From: Nonomuraea sp. NEAU-A123
Lineage (GTDB): Bacteria; Actinomycetota; Actinomycetes; Streptosporangiales; Streptosporangiaceae
DNA: 64,000 nt
Direction of reading: 5' to 3'
NCBI RefSeq assembly: GCF_018603905.1
Contig: NZ_JAHFZZ010000001.1
Span: 682,001 to 746,000, forward strand
The position numbers were made by a program, and so were the translations under genes. Below, in pieces: positions 24,223-33,376 of this stretch (its first letter is position 1; the number at the start of each line of letters is the position of its first letter). Under the pieces are notes generated by a model. The model searched no databases and had not been told where the DNA came from. It saw only the letters and a program-made list of their open reading frames with translations.

Positions 24223-24655
24223 CTCCTCATGCTCGAGTTGCTCCTTTCGTTGCCCGCCTGGAGAGGCGTTCTATCGACTTCAATTCGTCATGAATAGGGG
24301 TCGGGATGCGTACCCGGCATTTCGGTCCCTTGGGTAGCGGAAGGCGGTCTGTCGCCAATTACAGAGATGACTCTTGACGATTACACATGTACGTGACTCG
24401 TGATTACAGAGATCGGCGTAGTGCCCGGCGTCGCGAAGGACCGGTAAATGTCCGGTTGCTGACCTGTTTCTCGCTCTCTCCACATGAGAGCGTGAGGTGC
24501 CCAGGAAAAGGGCCACTTCGGGGAGCTGTGTTCTCACTCGCGGGCAGGAGCTCAGGCCGGCGAGCAAAGCGGGGGATTCTGCGGCGCGTTCGACTGAACC
24601 GCGCCATGCGTATTGATCCAGGTAATTGATCACCGCAACCGATGAAGGAGCGAGT
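24223..24655. other. Intergenic regulatory region upstream of the RHS-PLA2 gene
   Basis: This 433-base stretch has lower GC than its surroundings and no convincing gene. It holds an exact 11-base direct repeat ATTACAGAGAT at 24358-24368 and 24403-24413 (45 bases apart), a weak 11-base tandem pair ending in AATGTCCGGTT (24436-24457), and the inverted repeat CGCTCTC/GAGAGCG (24472-24478 and 24486-24492). It probably carries the divergent promoters of the LuxR gene and the secreted protein gene. Confidence 0.5.
24436..24457. promoter_or_regulatory. Weak copy of the tandem 11-base repeat
   Basis: AAGGACCGGTA is followed directly by AATGTCCGGTT. The second unit matches the AATGTCCGGTS element seen at 16199 and 33377; the first matches at about eight of eleven positions. 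It lies about 200 bases upstream of the RHS-PLA2 start. Confidence 0.4.
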
Positions 24656-26275
24656 ATGCGCATGCCTACTTCACGCCTGCGTAAGTTATCCCTTGGTTTA
24701 GTCACGGCGGCCATGGTCCTCCCGATCCTCGCCGCCGTGCCCGCCGCCGCCGAGGTCGCCGAGCCGGAAAGCGGCGTTCAACAGATCGGCCCGGGCCAGT
24801 ATTTCCCCGAGAGCAAGATCTTCGAAGTGAGCGAGACCGATGTGGCGGCCGGATCGATCGGCCGCAGGCACCGGGTGGCCGCCGTGGACGGTGGCCTGGC
24901 CCGTCCGGAGACCGTCAACCGCACTGACCTGGCGGTATATGGCCCTGGCTGGCAGGCCGAGTTCCTCGGCGGGACCACCAGCCGCTCGCTGAGCGCCCAG
25001 GGCGACACGATCACGGTCACCGAGAGCGGTCTGTCCGGCTCCATCCGGTACGACCTCCAGAGCAGCGTCTCGTTCCCGGCCGGTGGCGGCGTCCGTAAGT
25101 TCGAGGCGGCCGACGGTTCCAAGCTCAGCGAGACGACCCGCTGGGACTCGGCGGCCGGTGCGATGCGCAGCACGGTCACCGAGACGCCCGCCCTGGACCT
25201 CGGCGCGCCCGCCGACGGCACCGCCACCAGCTCGGCCGACTACGCCCTCACCTACACCTGGGCCCAGGTGAACCCCACCGACTCGGCGTCGTGGCGGGTG
25301 ACGGGCGTGGGCGACACCGCGTACGGCACCTCGTCCGTCAGCTACGACCCGCAGGGTCGGGTGGCCTCTGTGACAGAACCGGCTGCCGGTGAGAGCCCCC
25401 AGAGCGTGCTGACCTTCACCTACGCCACGGCGACGACCGCCACCTCCGGGACGTTCGGCGACTTCGCCGGCCGCGTCAAGGAGGTCTCGCTGGCCACCGG
25501 CTCGGACGCGCCGCAGGTCGTCGCCAGGTACGGCTTCGACGCCGCCGGTTACCTTCGCACGGTGACCGACCCGGGCGTGGGCGAGCAGGCCGGCTACGCC
25601 TACGACGCCTCCGGGCGGGTATCCGTCCTGACCTCGGAGGAGAAGGGCGCCTGGGAACTGAGCTACGCCGGTAGCTCGGCAGTGCCCGCCGCCACCTCCA
25701 CAGGTCCCGACGGCCTTCCCGACGCCCCCGACGCGGCGAGCAGCACGCAGCCGCCCCCCGGGGCGCCGAGCCTCGCCGACCCGTCCGCCACCGGTCCGCC
25801 CACCGCCGAGTTCCCGTCCGGCGGCATTGACGGCACCCAGGCATATCCCCGGCAATGCTGGTTCGCCACGGCCTGGCTCTGGTACACCCGCAACGGCTGC
25901 TCGGCCTGGGTCGCGCACTACGGCTGGCACAAGCCCTTCTGGCGTCAGCTCCCCTCGCGCCGGTGGGTCGTCGGCATCCTCTATGACCATTGCACGTCCC
26001 CCGTCGGCAGTTTTCCCGGCGGATTCGACTTCCGTGCGGCCTGTGACATGCACGACTACGGGTACGGGCTGATCGGCAACACGTACAAGGGCTACCGCTA
26101 TTACCTGGACAGGGGGCGGAAGACCGACGTAGATGACGTCTTCTACACCACCCTGCGGATCTACACCTGCTCCGCCTACAGCGCGAAAAAGCAGGGGAAC
26201 TGCCGAGCCTGGGCCTGGGTCTACCGCCTGGGCGTCCGCTTCGGCAACCCGCGGAACGGCGCGAACGCGACCTGA
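24656..26275 (+). CDS. Secreted RHS-like protein with C-terminal phospholipase A2 domain
   Basis: The 539-residue protein has a signal peptide (1-32, ending AVPAAAEV). Its beta-rich central region has RHS/YD-type repeats (SYDPQGRVASVTEP near 229, YGFDAAGYLRTVTDP near 292, YAYDASGRVSVLT near 314). A Pro-rich linker (350-395) leads to a prokaryotic phospholipase A2 domain (about 400-530). The catalytic pair is in AACDMHDYGYG (His466-Asp467), preceded by the DHCTSPVGSFPGGFDF calcium-loop region. It looks like a small delivered lipase or toxin. ATG 24656 has AAGGAG at the right distance. No immunity protein adjoins it, and a strong terminator follows. Confidence 0.85.
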   Translation: MRMPTSRLRKLSLGLVTAAMVLPILAAVPAAAEVAEPESGVQQIGPGQYFPESKIFEVSETDVAAGSIGRRHRVAAVDGGLARPETVNRTDLAVYGPGWQAEFLGGTTSRSLSAQGDTITVTESGLSGSIRYDLQSSVSFPAGGGVRKFEAADGSKLSETTRWDSAAGAMRSTVTETPALDLGAPADGTATSSADYALTYTWAQVNPTDSASWRVTGVGDTAYGTSSVSYDPQGRVASVTEPAAGESPQSVLTFTYATATTATSGTFGDFAGRVKEVSLATGSDAPQVVARYGFDAAGYLRTVTDPGVGEQAGYAYDASGRVSVLTSEEKGAWELSYAGSSAVPAATSTGPDGLPDAPDAASSTQPPPGAPSLADPSATGPPTAEFPSGGIDGTQAYPRQCWFATAWLWYTRNGCSAWVAHYGWHKPFWRQLPSRRWVVGILYDHCTSPVGSFPGGFDFRAACDMHDYGYGLIGNTYKGYRYYLDRGRKTDVDDVFYTTLRIYTCSAYSAKKQGNCRAWAWVYRLGVRFGNPRNGANAT

Positions 26276-26281
26276 CTCGTC

Positions 26282-26314
26282 GGGCAGGCCCGCCGCGGGC
26301 CTGCCCCCTTTTTT
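26282..26314 (+). terminator. Intrinsic terminator after the PLA2 gene
   Basis: GGGCAGGCCC (26282-26291) and GGGCCTGCCC (26297-26306) form a perfect 10-base stem with a 5-base loop, followed by six T residues at 26309-26314. It begins six bases after the stop and isolates the gene from the subtilase. Confidence 0.9.
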
Positions 26315-26345
26315 GAGAAAGCGTCTCGACTGACGGGAAACACAC

Positions 26346-28298
26346 GTGCAGAAATGGCCTGCTGTACTGGCGGTCTTAGCCTCGATCGCCGCGACGATGG
26401 TCGCCGGGGTGGCGGCGCGAGCCGTATCGGATGATCCGAAGATTGAGACAGGGTTGGCCAAGCAGTTGTCCACCGGTGGAACGGCCCGAGTGATCGTGAC
26501 CGCCAGGACCAGAGCCGACCTGATTGCCGCGACCGGCGCTGATCCGGTGCTGCGGCGGTACACCAAGCTGCCGATGGTGGTGTTGCGGGTGAACCGGGCA
26601 GGGCTTGCCCGGCTGACCGACCAGCCCGAGGTCGTGAGCGTGGTCGAGGATCGGCCCGCGCCGCCGGTGCTCGGCACGAGCGTGCCGCTCATCGGCGCCG
26701 ACAAGACCCGGGCGGCGGGGCTGACCGGCACGGGCACCGCGGTAGCCGTACTGGACACCGGGGTCGCGGTGCGGCACCCGTTCCTGAGCGGCCGGGTGAT
26801 CGCGGAGGCCTGCTTCTCTCCCGCCGACGCCGATTACGGCGCCACCAGCCTCTGCCCGAACGGGGCCGAAACGGCCGAGGGGCCGGGAACAGCCGACTCC
26901 GAGCAGGGGCCGTGCGCTTCCCTCGACTGCGCGCACGGCACGCATGTGGCCGGGATCGTGGCCGGTGGGGTCGGCGTGAGCGGCTCCGACGGACCGGGGG
27001 TGGCGCCCGCGGCCGGCATCGTGGCGATGCAGATCTTCAGCCGGTTCGACTCGGAGGACTTCTGCGGGCCTGGCGGCGCGCCCTGCGTGCTGAGCTTCAC
27101 CAGTGCCCAGCTCGCCGCGCTGGAGAAGGTGCATACGCTGCACGAATCGGGCGTGCCGATCGTGGCGGCCAACCTCAGCCTCGGCTCCGGGCGGTACACC
27201 TCCGCCTGCGACGCCGACCCGCGCAAGGCGGTGATCGATCGGCTGTGGGCGCGTGGGGTGGCCACCGTGGTGGCCGCGGGCAACGACGGGTACGGCGACG
27301 CCGTCAGCGCTCCGGCGTGCGTGTCCACGGCGATCACCGTCGGGAGCACGACCGACACGGATGAGCTGTCCACGTTCACCAATCGGGGTCCGTTGCTGGA
27401 CGTGCTCGCGCCGGGTACCGGCATCGTCTCCTCGGTGCCTGGTGGGCGGTGGGCCTCGATGAGCGGGACGTCGATGGCGGCGCCGCATGTGGCGGGGGCG
27501 TTCGCGGTGCTGCGGCAGGCGTTGCCGTCCGCGAACATCGGCGAGCTGGAGGCGAGACTGAAGTCCTACGGCAAGGCGATCAGCTATTCGGGGGCTACCA
27601 CGCCGCGGATCAATGTCTACGACGCGGCCACGGGGACGACTCCCTCCCCTTCGCCCACTCCCACCCCGACGCCGACTCCGACGCCCCCTCCTGACGGGAA
27701 GTACTGGGTGGACACCTTCGCCAATGCTCAGGGGTATCCGTGGACGTACTGCGTCGGGAAGTGTCCGTCTCAGGGGCAGCTCTGGGAGGCGACCAACTAC
27801 GTGTTCTGCAAGAAATGGGGTGATGAGGTCAGGGACTCCGCTGGTAACTACAACCGTTGGTGGCTGTTGACCGATCTGGACTCGATGCGGGCCGGTGGGA
27901 GCGAGCGGGCCTATGTGTCCGCGTACTACCTGAGCCGGTGGGGCAACGACGAGGCCCGCGACAACAACGGCGCGGTCATCCCCGACTGCACCGGGAAGAG
28001 CGACGGCAAGTACTGGGTGGACACCTTCGCCAACGCCACGGGGTACTCCGGGCCGTGGGATGGGTCGACGCCGCAGGGCACGCTCTGGAAGGCGACCAAC
28101 TACGTCTTCTGCAAGACCTGGGGCAAGGAGGTCAGGGACTCCTCCGGTGATCACAATCACTGGTGGCTGCTGACCGACCTGGACTCGGTGAATTCCGGCG
28201 CGAGCGGACGGTCCTACGTCTCGGCGTACTACCTGAGCCGGTGGGGCAACGACGAGGCCCGCGACAACAACGGCGCGGTCATCCCTGACTGCGGCTGA
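26346..28298 (+). CDS. Secreted S8 subtilisin-like protease with duplicated C-terminal domain
   Basis: This 650-residue secreted protease has a signal peptide (1-26), an I9-like propeptide (about 30-105) and a catalytic domain (about 115-420). The triad is Asp137 (AVLDTGV), His197 (AHGTHVAG) and Ser376 (GTSMAAPH), with the oxyanion Asn in AAGND near 313. A Pro-Thr linker (431-449) leads to two nearly identical units of about 95 residues (about 450-545 and 552-649), each with WVDTFANA, NYVFCK.WG, WWLLTDLD and YYLSRWGNDEARDNNG. These may bind a wall or surface ligand. GTG 26346 is the only start that keeps the signal peptide, and its Shine-Dalgarno is weak. Confidence 0.93.
   Translation: MQKWPAVLAVLASIAATMVAGVAARAVSDDPKIETGLAKQLSTGGTARVIVTARTRADLIAATGADPVLRRYTKLPMVVLRVNRAGLARLTDQPEVVSVVEDRPAPPVLGTSVPLIGADKTRAAGLTGTGTAVAVLDTGVAVRHPFLSGRVIAEACFSPADADYGATSLCPNGAETAEGPGTADSEQGPCASLDCAHGTHVAGIVAGGVGVSGSDGPGVAPAAGIVAMQIFSRFDSEDFCGPGGAPCVLSFTSAQLAALEKVHTLHESGVPIVAANLSLGSGRYTSACDADPRKAVIDRLWARGVATVVAAGNDGYGDAVSAPACVSTAITVGSTTDTDELSTFTNRGPLLDVLAPGTGIVSSVPGGRWASMSGTSMAAPHVAGAFAVLRQALPSANIGELEARLKSYGKAISYSGATTPRINVYDAATGTTPSPSPTPTPTPTPTPPPDGKYWVDTFANAQGYPWTYCVGKCPSQGQLWEATNYVFCKKWGDEVRDSAGNYNRWWLLTDLDSMRAGGSERAYVSAYYLSRWGNDEARDNNGAVIPDCTGKSDGKYWVDTFANATGYSGPWDGSTPQGTLWKATNYVFCKTWGKEVRDSSGDHNHWWLLTDLDSVNSGASGRSYVSAYYLSRWGNDEARDNNGAVIPDCG
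27696..28296 (+). repeat. Internal duplication encoding two C-terminal modules of the subtilase
   Basis: Two copies of about 290 bases (about 27696-27990 and 28003-28296) are highly similar in DNA, including a block of about 65 bases near their 3' ends that differs at very few positions. The near identity at synonymous sites points to recent duplication or gene conversion. Confidence 0.8.
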
Positions 28299-28308
28299 CG
28301 CTCTGCCC

Positions 28309-28339
28309 GCCGCCGGCTCGGCCCAGTTGGGCCGGCGGC
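28309..28339 (+). terminator. Hairpin after the subtilase gene
   Basis: GCCGCCGG (28309-28316) pairs with CCGGCGGC (28332-28339); an alternative inner stem GGCCCA/TGGGCC (28320-28325 and 28328-28333) competes for the same bases. It lies 11 bases after the stop. Confidence 0.6.
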
Positions 28340-28440
28340 CGGCCATCGTGAATACCGGCTGTGAACATAAGTCAACAGGCAGGCACCAAACGGCAATCTA
28401 AGCAAGAATCGGTGAAGACCGTAATCGAGGAGGTTTTCCC

Positions 28441-29475
28441 GTGCGCGCAGTTCTTGCCGCGGTGCTCGCGACGTTCACGCTGTTGGCCACCGGAGTCAGT
28501 CCGGCCAGTGCCGCATCATCTCTGTCGGCCTTGCCTGGAGGAAAGGCCAACTTCGTGGTCACGCAGGGCTTCCTGCGCGCCGCGTCCACCCAGAACTGGG
28601 TGCGCCTGGGTACGTACCAGTTCAAGACCAACGGCACCGTCAGTGCGAACAGCTACCTGTGGTGGCAGCGCAACCCCGAGGGCAGACAGGCCACTGGTGT
28701 CGTCCCGGATTCGAGCTGCGCGACCAAGGCAGGCGGCAAGAGCACCCGCGTACGCGCCTGCGACGTCCTGACCGCCCCCGGTTACACCGGCGCCCCGGAC
28801 GAATCCCACACCGGAACCTACACCGTGGCCGGCAACGTGGTGAGCATCCGCTGGAAGATCAACCAGACCTGGACCGAGCAGTGGCGCGTACGGCTGTCAC
28901 CTGACGGCAAGCTCGCCCAGCTCCAGTTCGCCAACAGCACCCTGGCCACCCACGGCTACGGCTACGGCAGCAACGCCTCGCTCACCACCCGCCGCGCGAT
29001 GAGCTCCGTGCGGGCCTTCCCCGGAGCGCTCCGGCAGGACCTGGTCTCCTGGTCGGGCAACCACATCGTGAACTCGGCCAGCCAGCCCTTCAGCCAGTCC
29101 GCCTTCCGCGGCTGCGCCACCACCACCTGGTGCCTGACCTACCTGCAACCGGCGTCCAAGGGCGCCTGCCAGAAGTCCGGCGGCTGCCCCAACTACGGCG
29201 GCGGCACCAAGGCGAACGTCAGCTCCATCCAGTACTACCTCACCAAGATCTCCAACACCGACCGTCGCGACACCCTGTGGCACTGGTGCACCTGCCTGGC
29301 CATGGAACGCAAGACGTTCTGCTACTCCGGCAACTCCCACATGAAACCGCTGTTGCAGATCATCGACGACAGCGGAGCCTTCCGCGGCTGGGTGGGCGCG
29401 GAGGCCTCCTTCTACCCCGGCGGCCCCAGGACCAAGGACATGATGGCCGTCTTCCGCCTCTCCGACTTCCGCTGA
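28441..29475 (+). CDS. Secreted protein of unknown function, Cys-rich C-terminus
   Basis: The 344-residue product has a signal peptide (1-24, ending SPASA) and an N-terminal beta-rich domain of about 150 residues (YQFKTNGTVSANSYLWWQRN, SLSPDGKL-type strands). A C-terminal domain with many Cys and Trp follows (CATTTWCLTYL, CQKSGGCPNYGGG, WHWCTCLAMERKTFC). GTG 28441 is preceded by GAGGAGG six bases upstream. I do not recognise a catalytic motif. It sits among other secreted proteins and may be part of an exported set. Confidence 0.82.
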   Translation: MRAVLAAVLATFTLLATGVSPASAASSLSALPGGKANFVVTQGFLRAASTQNWVRLGTYQFKTNGTVSANSYLWWQRNPEGRQATGVVPDSSCATKAGGKSTRVRACDVLTAPGYTGAPDESHTGTYTVAGNVVSIRWKINQTWTEQWRVRLSPDGKLAQLQFANSTLATHGYGYGSNASLTTRRAMSSVRAFPGALRQDLVSWSGNHIVNSASQPFSQSAFRGCATTTWCLTYLQPASKGACQKSGGCPNYGGGTKANVSSIQYYLTKISNTDRRDTLWHWCTCLAMERKTFCYSGNSHMKPLLQIIDDSGAFRGWVGAEASFYPGGPRTKDMMAVFRLSDFR

Positions 29476-29489
29476 CGCCGGCATGCGGA

Positions 29490-29529
29490 GGGGTCCTAGG
29501 GCTAATTGCCGGTACGGGTCTAGGACCCC
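29490..29529 (+). terminator. Hairpin terminator after the secreted protein gene
   Basis: GGGGTCCTAG (29490-29499) and CTAGGACCCC (29520-29529) form a perfect 10-base stem with a 20-base loop, 15 bases after the stop at 29475. Confidence 0.7.
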
Positions 29530-29571
29530 CGCCGGAGGTGTGGAGCCGCAGGTCAACGTAGGTTCGACAGT

Positions 29572-30915
29572 ATGACGAGGAACGCGTTGACGGCCGGCCT
29601 GCTGGCGATGGTGTCGCTGGTGGCCTTCGAGTACATGGCGGTCGCCATCGCCATGCCGGTCGTGGCCAGGGACCTCGGCGGGCTGGAGCTGTACGGGCTG
29701 GCGTTCAGCGGCGCGATGGCCGCGAGCGTGATCGGCACGGTGCTCGGCGGCCGGTGGGCGGACGTGCGCGGTCCTCAGGCTCCGCTGTGGACGGGGGCGG
29801 CGGGGTTCGCCGCGGGGCTGACGGTCGCCGGGCTGGCGCCGACCATGGAGGTGCTGATCGCGGGCCGGTTCCTCCAGGGCTTCAGCGGGGCGCTGGTCAG
29901 CGTGGCGCTGTACGTGGTGGTGGCCAGGGTCTACCCCGAGAGCCGGCATCCCAAGATCTTCTCGTTGTTCGCGACCGCGTGGGTGGTGCCCTCGATGGTG
30001 GGGCCGGCGATCGTGGGCGTGGTGACCGACACGCTCGGCTGGCGCTGGGTGTTCCTGCTGGTGCCGATCCTGACCGTGGTCGCCGGCCTGGTGCTGCTGC
30101 GCGGGCTGGCCGGGCAGCCCGTGAGCGGCGGGCAGGGCGAGCCCGCCCCCGGCCTGCTCGGCAAGGTCGGCTGGGCGGCCGTGACCGCCGTCGGCGCGGG
30201 ACTCATGCAGTACGGCAGCGGCGGCGGACGGCTGCCCCTGCTGATCGCCGGCATGGTGGTGCTGGCCGTGGCGCTCCCGAGGCTCCTTCCCCGCGGTACG
30301 CTCCGCGCCGCCCGCGGGCTGCCTGCCGTGGTGGGGCTGCGCGGTCTGTCGGCCGGGGCGTTCTTCGCGGCCGAGGTGATGGTGTCGCTCATGCTGGTCG
30401 ACCACCGTCACCTGCCCACGTGGGCGTCCGGGCTCGCGCTCATGGGCGGGTCGCTGACCTGGTCGTTGGCCTCCTGGGTGCAGGGGCGCGAGTTCTTCAG
30501 CCAGAAGACGAACCTGCGGCTCGGCTCGGCCATGATGGCGCTCGGCATCCTGATCACGGGTACGGTGGCGTTCGCCTCGGTCCCGGTGGCGGTGGCGTAT
30601 CCGGCGTGGATCATCACCGGGTTCGGGATCGGGCTGGTGTACCCGACGCTGTCGGTGCTCACGCTGGAGCTGTCGGCGCCGGGGGAGCAGGGCAAGAACA
30701 GCTCGGCGCTGCAGGTGGGCGAGTCGGTGGTCTCGGTGGTGGCGGTGGCGGTCACCGCCGCGCTGTTCACCGCCTCGGGGTCGGGTTACTGGGCGGTGTT
30801 CGCGGCCACGCTGGTCATGGCGCTGGCCGGGCTGGCCATCGCCGGACGGTCGATCAAGGACGGTCCGGCCACGGCGCCGGGATCGTCTCCAGAGTGCCTG
30901 CCTCATCCCGCGTGA
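29572..30915 (+). CDS. MFS transporter (drug/efflux type)
   Basis: The 447-residue membrane protein has about 12-14 hydrophobic helices. The motif A region after helix 2 reads GGRWADVRGPQ, and motif C-like glycine-rich sequence appears in helix 5 (MVGPAIVGVVTDTLGWRWVF). The profile fits drug:H+ antiporters of the Bcr/EmrB-like group. ATG 29572 has only a weak Shine-Dalgarno. It converges with the serine hydrolase gene, 48 bases apart. The substrate is unknown. Confidence 0.88.
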   Translation: MTRNALTAGLLAMVSLVAFEYMAVAIAMPVVARDLGGLELYGLAFSGAMAASVIGTVLGGRWADVRGPQAPLWTGAAGFAAGLTVAGLAPTMEVLIAGRFLQGFSGALVSVALYVVVARVYPESRHPKIFSLFATAWVVPSMVGPAIVGVVTDTLGWRWVFLLVPILTVVAGLVLLRGLAGQPVSGGQGEPAPGLLGKVGWAAVTAVGAGLMQYGSGGGRLPLLIAGMVVLAVALPRLLPRGTLRAARGLPAVVGLRGLSAGAFFAAEVMVSLMLVDHRHLPTWASGLALMGGSLTWSLASWVQGREFFSQKTNLRLGSAMMALGILITGTVAFASVPVAVAYPAWIITGFGIGLVYPTLSVLTLELSAPGEQGKNSSALQVGESVVSVVAVAVTAALFTASGSGYWAVFAATLVMALAGLAIAGRSIKDGPATAPGSSPECLPHPA

Positions 30916-30963
30916 CGTCCGCCCGTCGGGCACCAGCCGTGGCCGCCGAACCTGCCGGCCGCC

Positions 30964-32178
30964 TCAGCTCCGCTCGGCCAGGCATCGGTAGAGGGTGTCG
31001 ACAAGTCTGGCGGAGAACGCGCCTGACATGGCCAGGTGGCTGCGGACGAAGCCGATGGAGACGCGGTTCACCGGGTCGCAGATGCCTATCTCGCCGCCAC
31101 ATCCCTCGGCCCCGTACGCCTCGGGGGTGGGACCGTAGCGCGGGGGTTGGCCGGGAGCCGCGAAGTTGCCGATATAGCCGAGCGTCCTCGGGACGAGGAG
31201 CGCGCCCGGGCCGTCCTCGCTGATCGCGTCAGGGCTCTTCACCCGGACCGTGCTGAAGGCCGCCACGGTCTCCGGTGACAGCAACCGCACGTCGTCCAGC
31301 TCGCCGCCCATCGCCAGCAGCGCGAAGAGCCGGGCGATGCCGCGGGCCGTGGAGGTGCCGTTGACGGAGGGGATCTCGGCGGCCAGCACGCCGGGGTCGG
31401 CGAAGAACGTGTCGACACGGTCGAGGAACGTGGCGCCGTCTCTCGCGGCGAACGCCTGGCCGGCCAGCGTGCCGGGATCGCGGGTGCGCGCCTGCCGCGC
31501 CTCGAAGAGACGCTCGGCCTCCGGCGGCAGGCCCGCGAACGAGAACGGGAGGACGGGCGCGACCAGCGGTTGTTCGGCGAGTGGTGTGCCGATCCTGGTG
31601 TCCAGCCCGAGGGGGACGGCGATCTCCTCATGGAAGAAGTCGCCGGCGCGCCGGCCGGTGACGCGGTACACGAGCTCACTGAGGAGCCAGCCGTAGGTCA
31701 GGGCGTGGTAGCCGTGACTCGTGCCCGGCGTCCAGGCGGGCGTGGCCGCGGCGAGGCCTTCGGCGATCGCCTCGTAGTCGTCCCAGCCGGTGCCGTCCAG
31801 ATGGAGCAGCTTCCGCTGGCCGGGAAAGCAGAGAACACCAGAGGTGTGGGTGAGAACGTGCCGGACCAGCACCTCCGCTTTGCCCTCCGCCGCGAACGCC
31901 GGCCAGTACGTGCTCACAGGCGCGTCCACGTCCACCCATCCCCGATCGACCAGGACCTGGACGCACATCGTCGCCAGCCCCTTGGTCAGCGACATCAGCA
32001 CGGCACGGTTGCCGGCCCGCCACGGTTGGCCCGTCCGGCTCTGGCCGCCCCAGACGTCCACGACCGGCTCGCCGTCGACGTACGCGCAGAACGCCCCGCC
32101 CCCGTCACCCAGTTCGGCCGTGTTGGCGGCGAAAGCCGCACGCACCGGCTCGAAGCCCTCAGCCACGTATATCTCCAT
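30964..32178 (-). CDS. Serine hydrolase of the beta-lactamase/EstB family
   Basis: This 404-residue protein has the class C beta-lactamase fold used by EstB-type esterases. The nucleophile motif SxxK is SLTKG (Ser63, Lys66), and the Tyr motif is in GYHALTYGWL near residue 160. The segment HTSGVLCFPG precedes it. The start chosen is the ATG at 32178, which yields the usual N-terminus EGFEPVRAAFAAN; the frame is open 33 codons further upstream but overlaps the neighbouring regulator gene. No signal peptide is seen, so it is likely cytoplasmic. Ester hydrolysis is more likely than antibiotic resistance. Confidence 0.88.
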   Translation of the reverse strand: MEIYVAEGFEPVRAAFAANTAELGDGGGAFCAYVDGEPVVDVWGGQSRTGQPWRAGNRAVLMSLTKGLATMCVQVLVDRGWVDVDAPVSTYWPAFAAEGKAEVLVRHVLTHTSGVLCFPGQRKLLHLDGTGWDDYEAIAEGLAAATPAWTPGTSHGYHALTYGWLLSELVYRVTGRRAGDFFHEEIAVPLGLDTRIGTPLAEQPLVAPVLPFSFAGLPPEAERLFEARQARTRDPGTLAGQAFAARDGATFLDRVDTFFADPGVLAAEIPSVNGTSTARGIARLFALLAMGGELDDVRLLSPETVAAFSTVRVKSPDAISEDGPGALLVPRTLGYIGNFAAPGQPPRYGPTPEAYGAEGCGGEIGICDPVNRVSIGFVRSHLAMSGAFSARLVDTLYRCLAERS

Positions 32179-32221
32179 GACGGTCACCGTATTGATCGCG
32201 CGTTGACGGGCGACTCCATCG

Positions 32222-33226
32222 TCACCGCAGCGAAACGGCCAGCTCAGCGAGCTGATCCCCGGAGCGATCGGCAACAAGCAGGAACGAACCCCCCGCCAGG
32301 ATGCGCCGGTGCGCCTCGCGCAGTTGGGCGCCGGGCTCCACGCCCAACTCCTCCCGCAGCCGCCGGCGGATCAGCGTGAAGACCGACAGTGCCGCGGCCT
32401 GCTGGCCGCCGCCCGCCAGAGCCAGCATGAGCTGTGCGTGCACCCTCTCGTGCAGTGGTTCCTCGTACGCCACCGCGCGCAACTGCTGGATCGCCCGCTC
32501 CCAGGCGTCGTAGCGCCCTGCCAGGCCGGCATGGGCCAGCACGACGGCCAGCCGGCGCTGCCTGGCGGCCTCGGCCAGCGGATGCTGCTGCAGCCGGCTG
32601 GTCAGATCCCGCAGCACCGGGCCCTGCCAGCATGACAAAGCACGTTCCCACAGGTGGAGCGCCTCAGCCGGCTCCCGCGACCGCGCCTGCCCGGCCCGGC
32701 GGGCCAACTCGTCGAAGTCGGCCAGATCGAGCTGGACCTTCTCCACCGCCAGCCGATACCCGCCCCGCTCCGCGACGAGCACGTCCGGATGCAGCCGGCT
32801 ACGCAACCGGGAGACATAGGTGTGCATGACACTGCGGCACGAGACCGGCGGCCGGTCATCCCAGAGGACATCGATGATCTCCTCGTGCGTCACCGGGTGA
32901 CCGGCGTGCAGGGCGAGCAGGCCCAGCAGGTACCGCTGCTTCAGCGTTCCGGCCACGACGACCTGCTCGTCAACGCGCACCCGCAGCGGTCCCAGAACGG
33001 CCACCTCCACGCCGACCCGGCCCAGGACGGTCTCCGGATCCAGCCCCACGGCGCCCGCCAACCGCCGCAGCGACGCCATGCGCGGCCTTGCGATCCGGTT
33101 CCGCTCGATGTCGCGGAGCGTGCGCACGCTCACCCCCGCGCGCTCGCTCACCTCGGCCTGCGTCAATCCCGCCCGAAGCCTGACCACCCGCAACCGCCTG
33201 CCGAACGACGCCGTCACCACGTCCAT
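32222..33226 (-). CDS. SARP-type regulator with N-terminal XRE helix-turn-helix
   Basis: This 334-residue protein joins three modules: a Cro/C1-type HTH (about 8-65, LTQAEVSERAGVSVRTLRDIE), an OmpR-like winged helix (about 74-165, with RSVMHTYVSRLRSRL) and a bacterial transcriptional activation domain (about 170-315). Most SARPs have only the last two, so the extra HTH gives a second DNA contact. ATG 33226 follows GGGAGG by six bases. The tandem AATGTCCG repeats at 33377-33398 lie between this gene and the LamG gene and could serve autoregulation or control of the LamG/RHS pair. Confidence 0.9.
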   Translation of the reverse strand: MDVVTASFGRRLRVVRLRAGLTQAEVSERAGVSVRTLRDIERNRIARPRMASLRRLAGAVGLDPETVLGRVGVEVAVLGPLRVRVDEQVVVAGTLKQRYLLGLLALHAGHPVTHEEIIDVLWDDRPPVSCRSVMHTYVSRLRSRLHPDVLVAERGGYRLAVEKVQLDLADFDELARRAGQARSREPAEALHLWERALSCWQGPVLRDLTSRLQQHPLAEAARQRRLAVVLAHAGLAGRYDAWERAIQQLRAVAYEEPLHERVHAQLMLALAGGGQQAAALSVFTLIRRRLREELGVEPGAQLREAHRRILAGGSFLLVADRSGDQLAELAVSLR

Positions 33227-33376
33227 CTGGCGCCTCCCCTTGCTGCCGCGACACCTGTGCATTCTTGACCGGCCTCAGGGAGTTCACCAGGTAAACAACC
33301 GGACACTTGGGGGACTCTCGATGCCGGCCCGCCCACGTGCGGGAGGACGCCTGCCGGCAGGTCCGTGATCGCGGGC

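Noticed and set aside
24280..24714. A 144-codon minus-strand gene in the RHS-PLA2 promoter region
   Set aside because: It overlaps the start and signal peptide of the secreted protein, lacks a Shine-Dalgarno, and its translation shows no domain.
28897..30933. Open frame of 678 codons on the minus strand across a secreted-protein gene and the MFS gene
   Set aside because: It spans two clear plus-strand genes and the hairpin between them. Its composition (Arg, His, Gln-rich) is that of a shadow frame.
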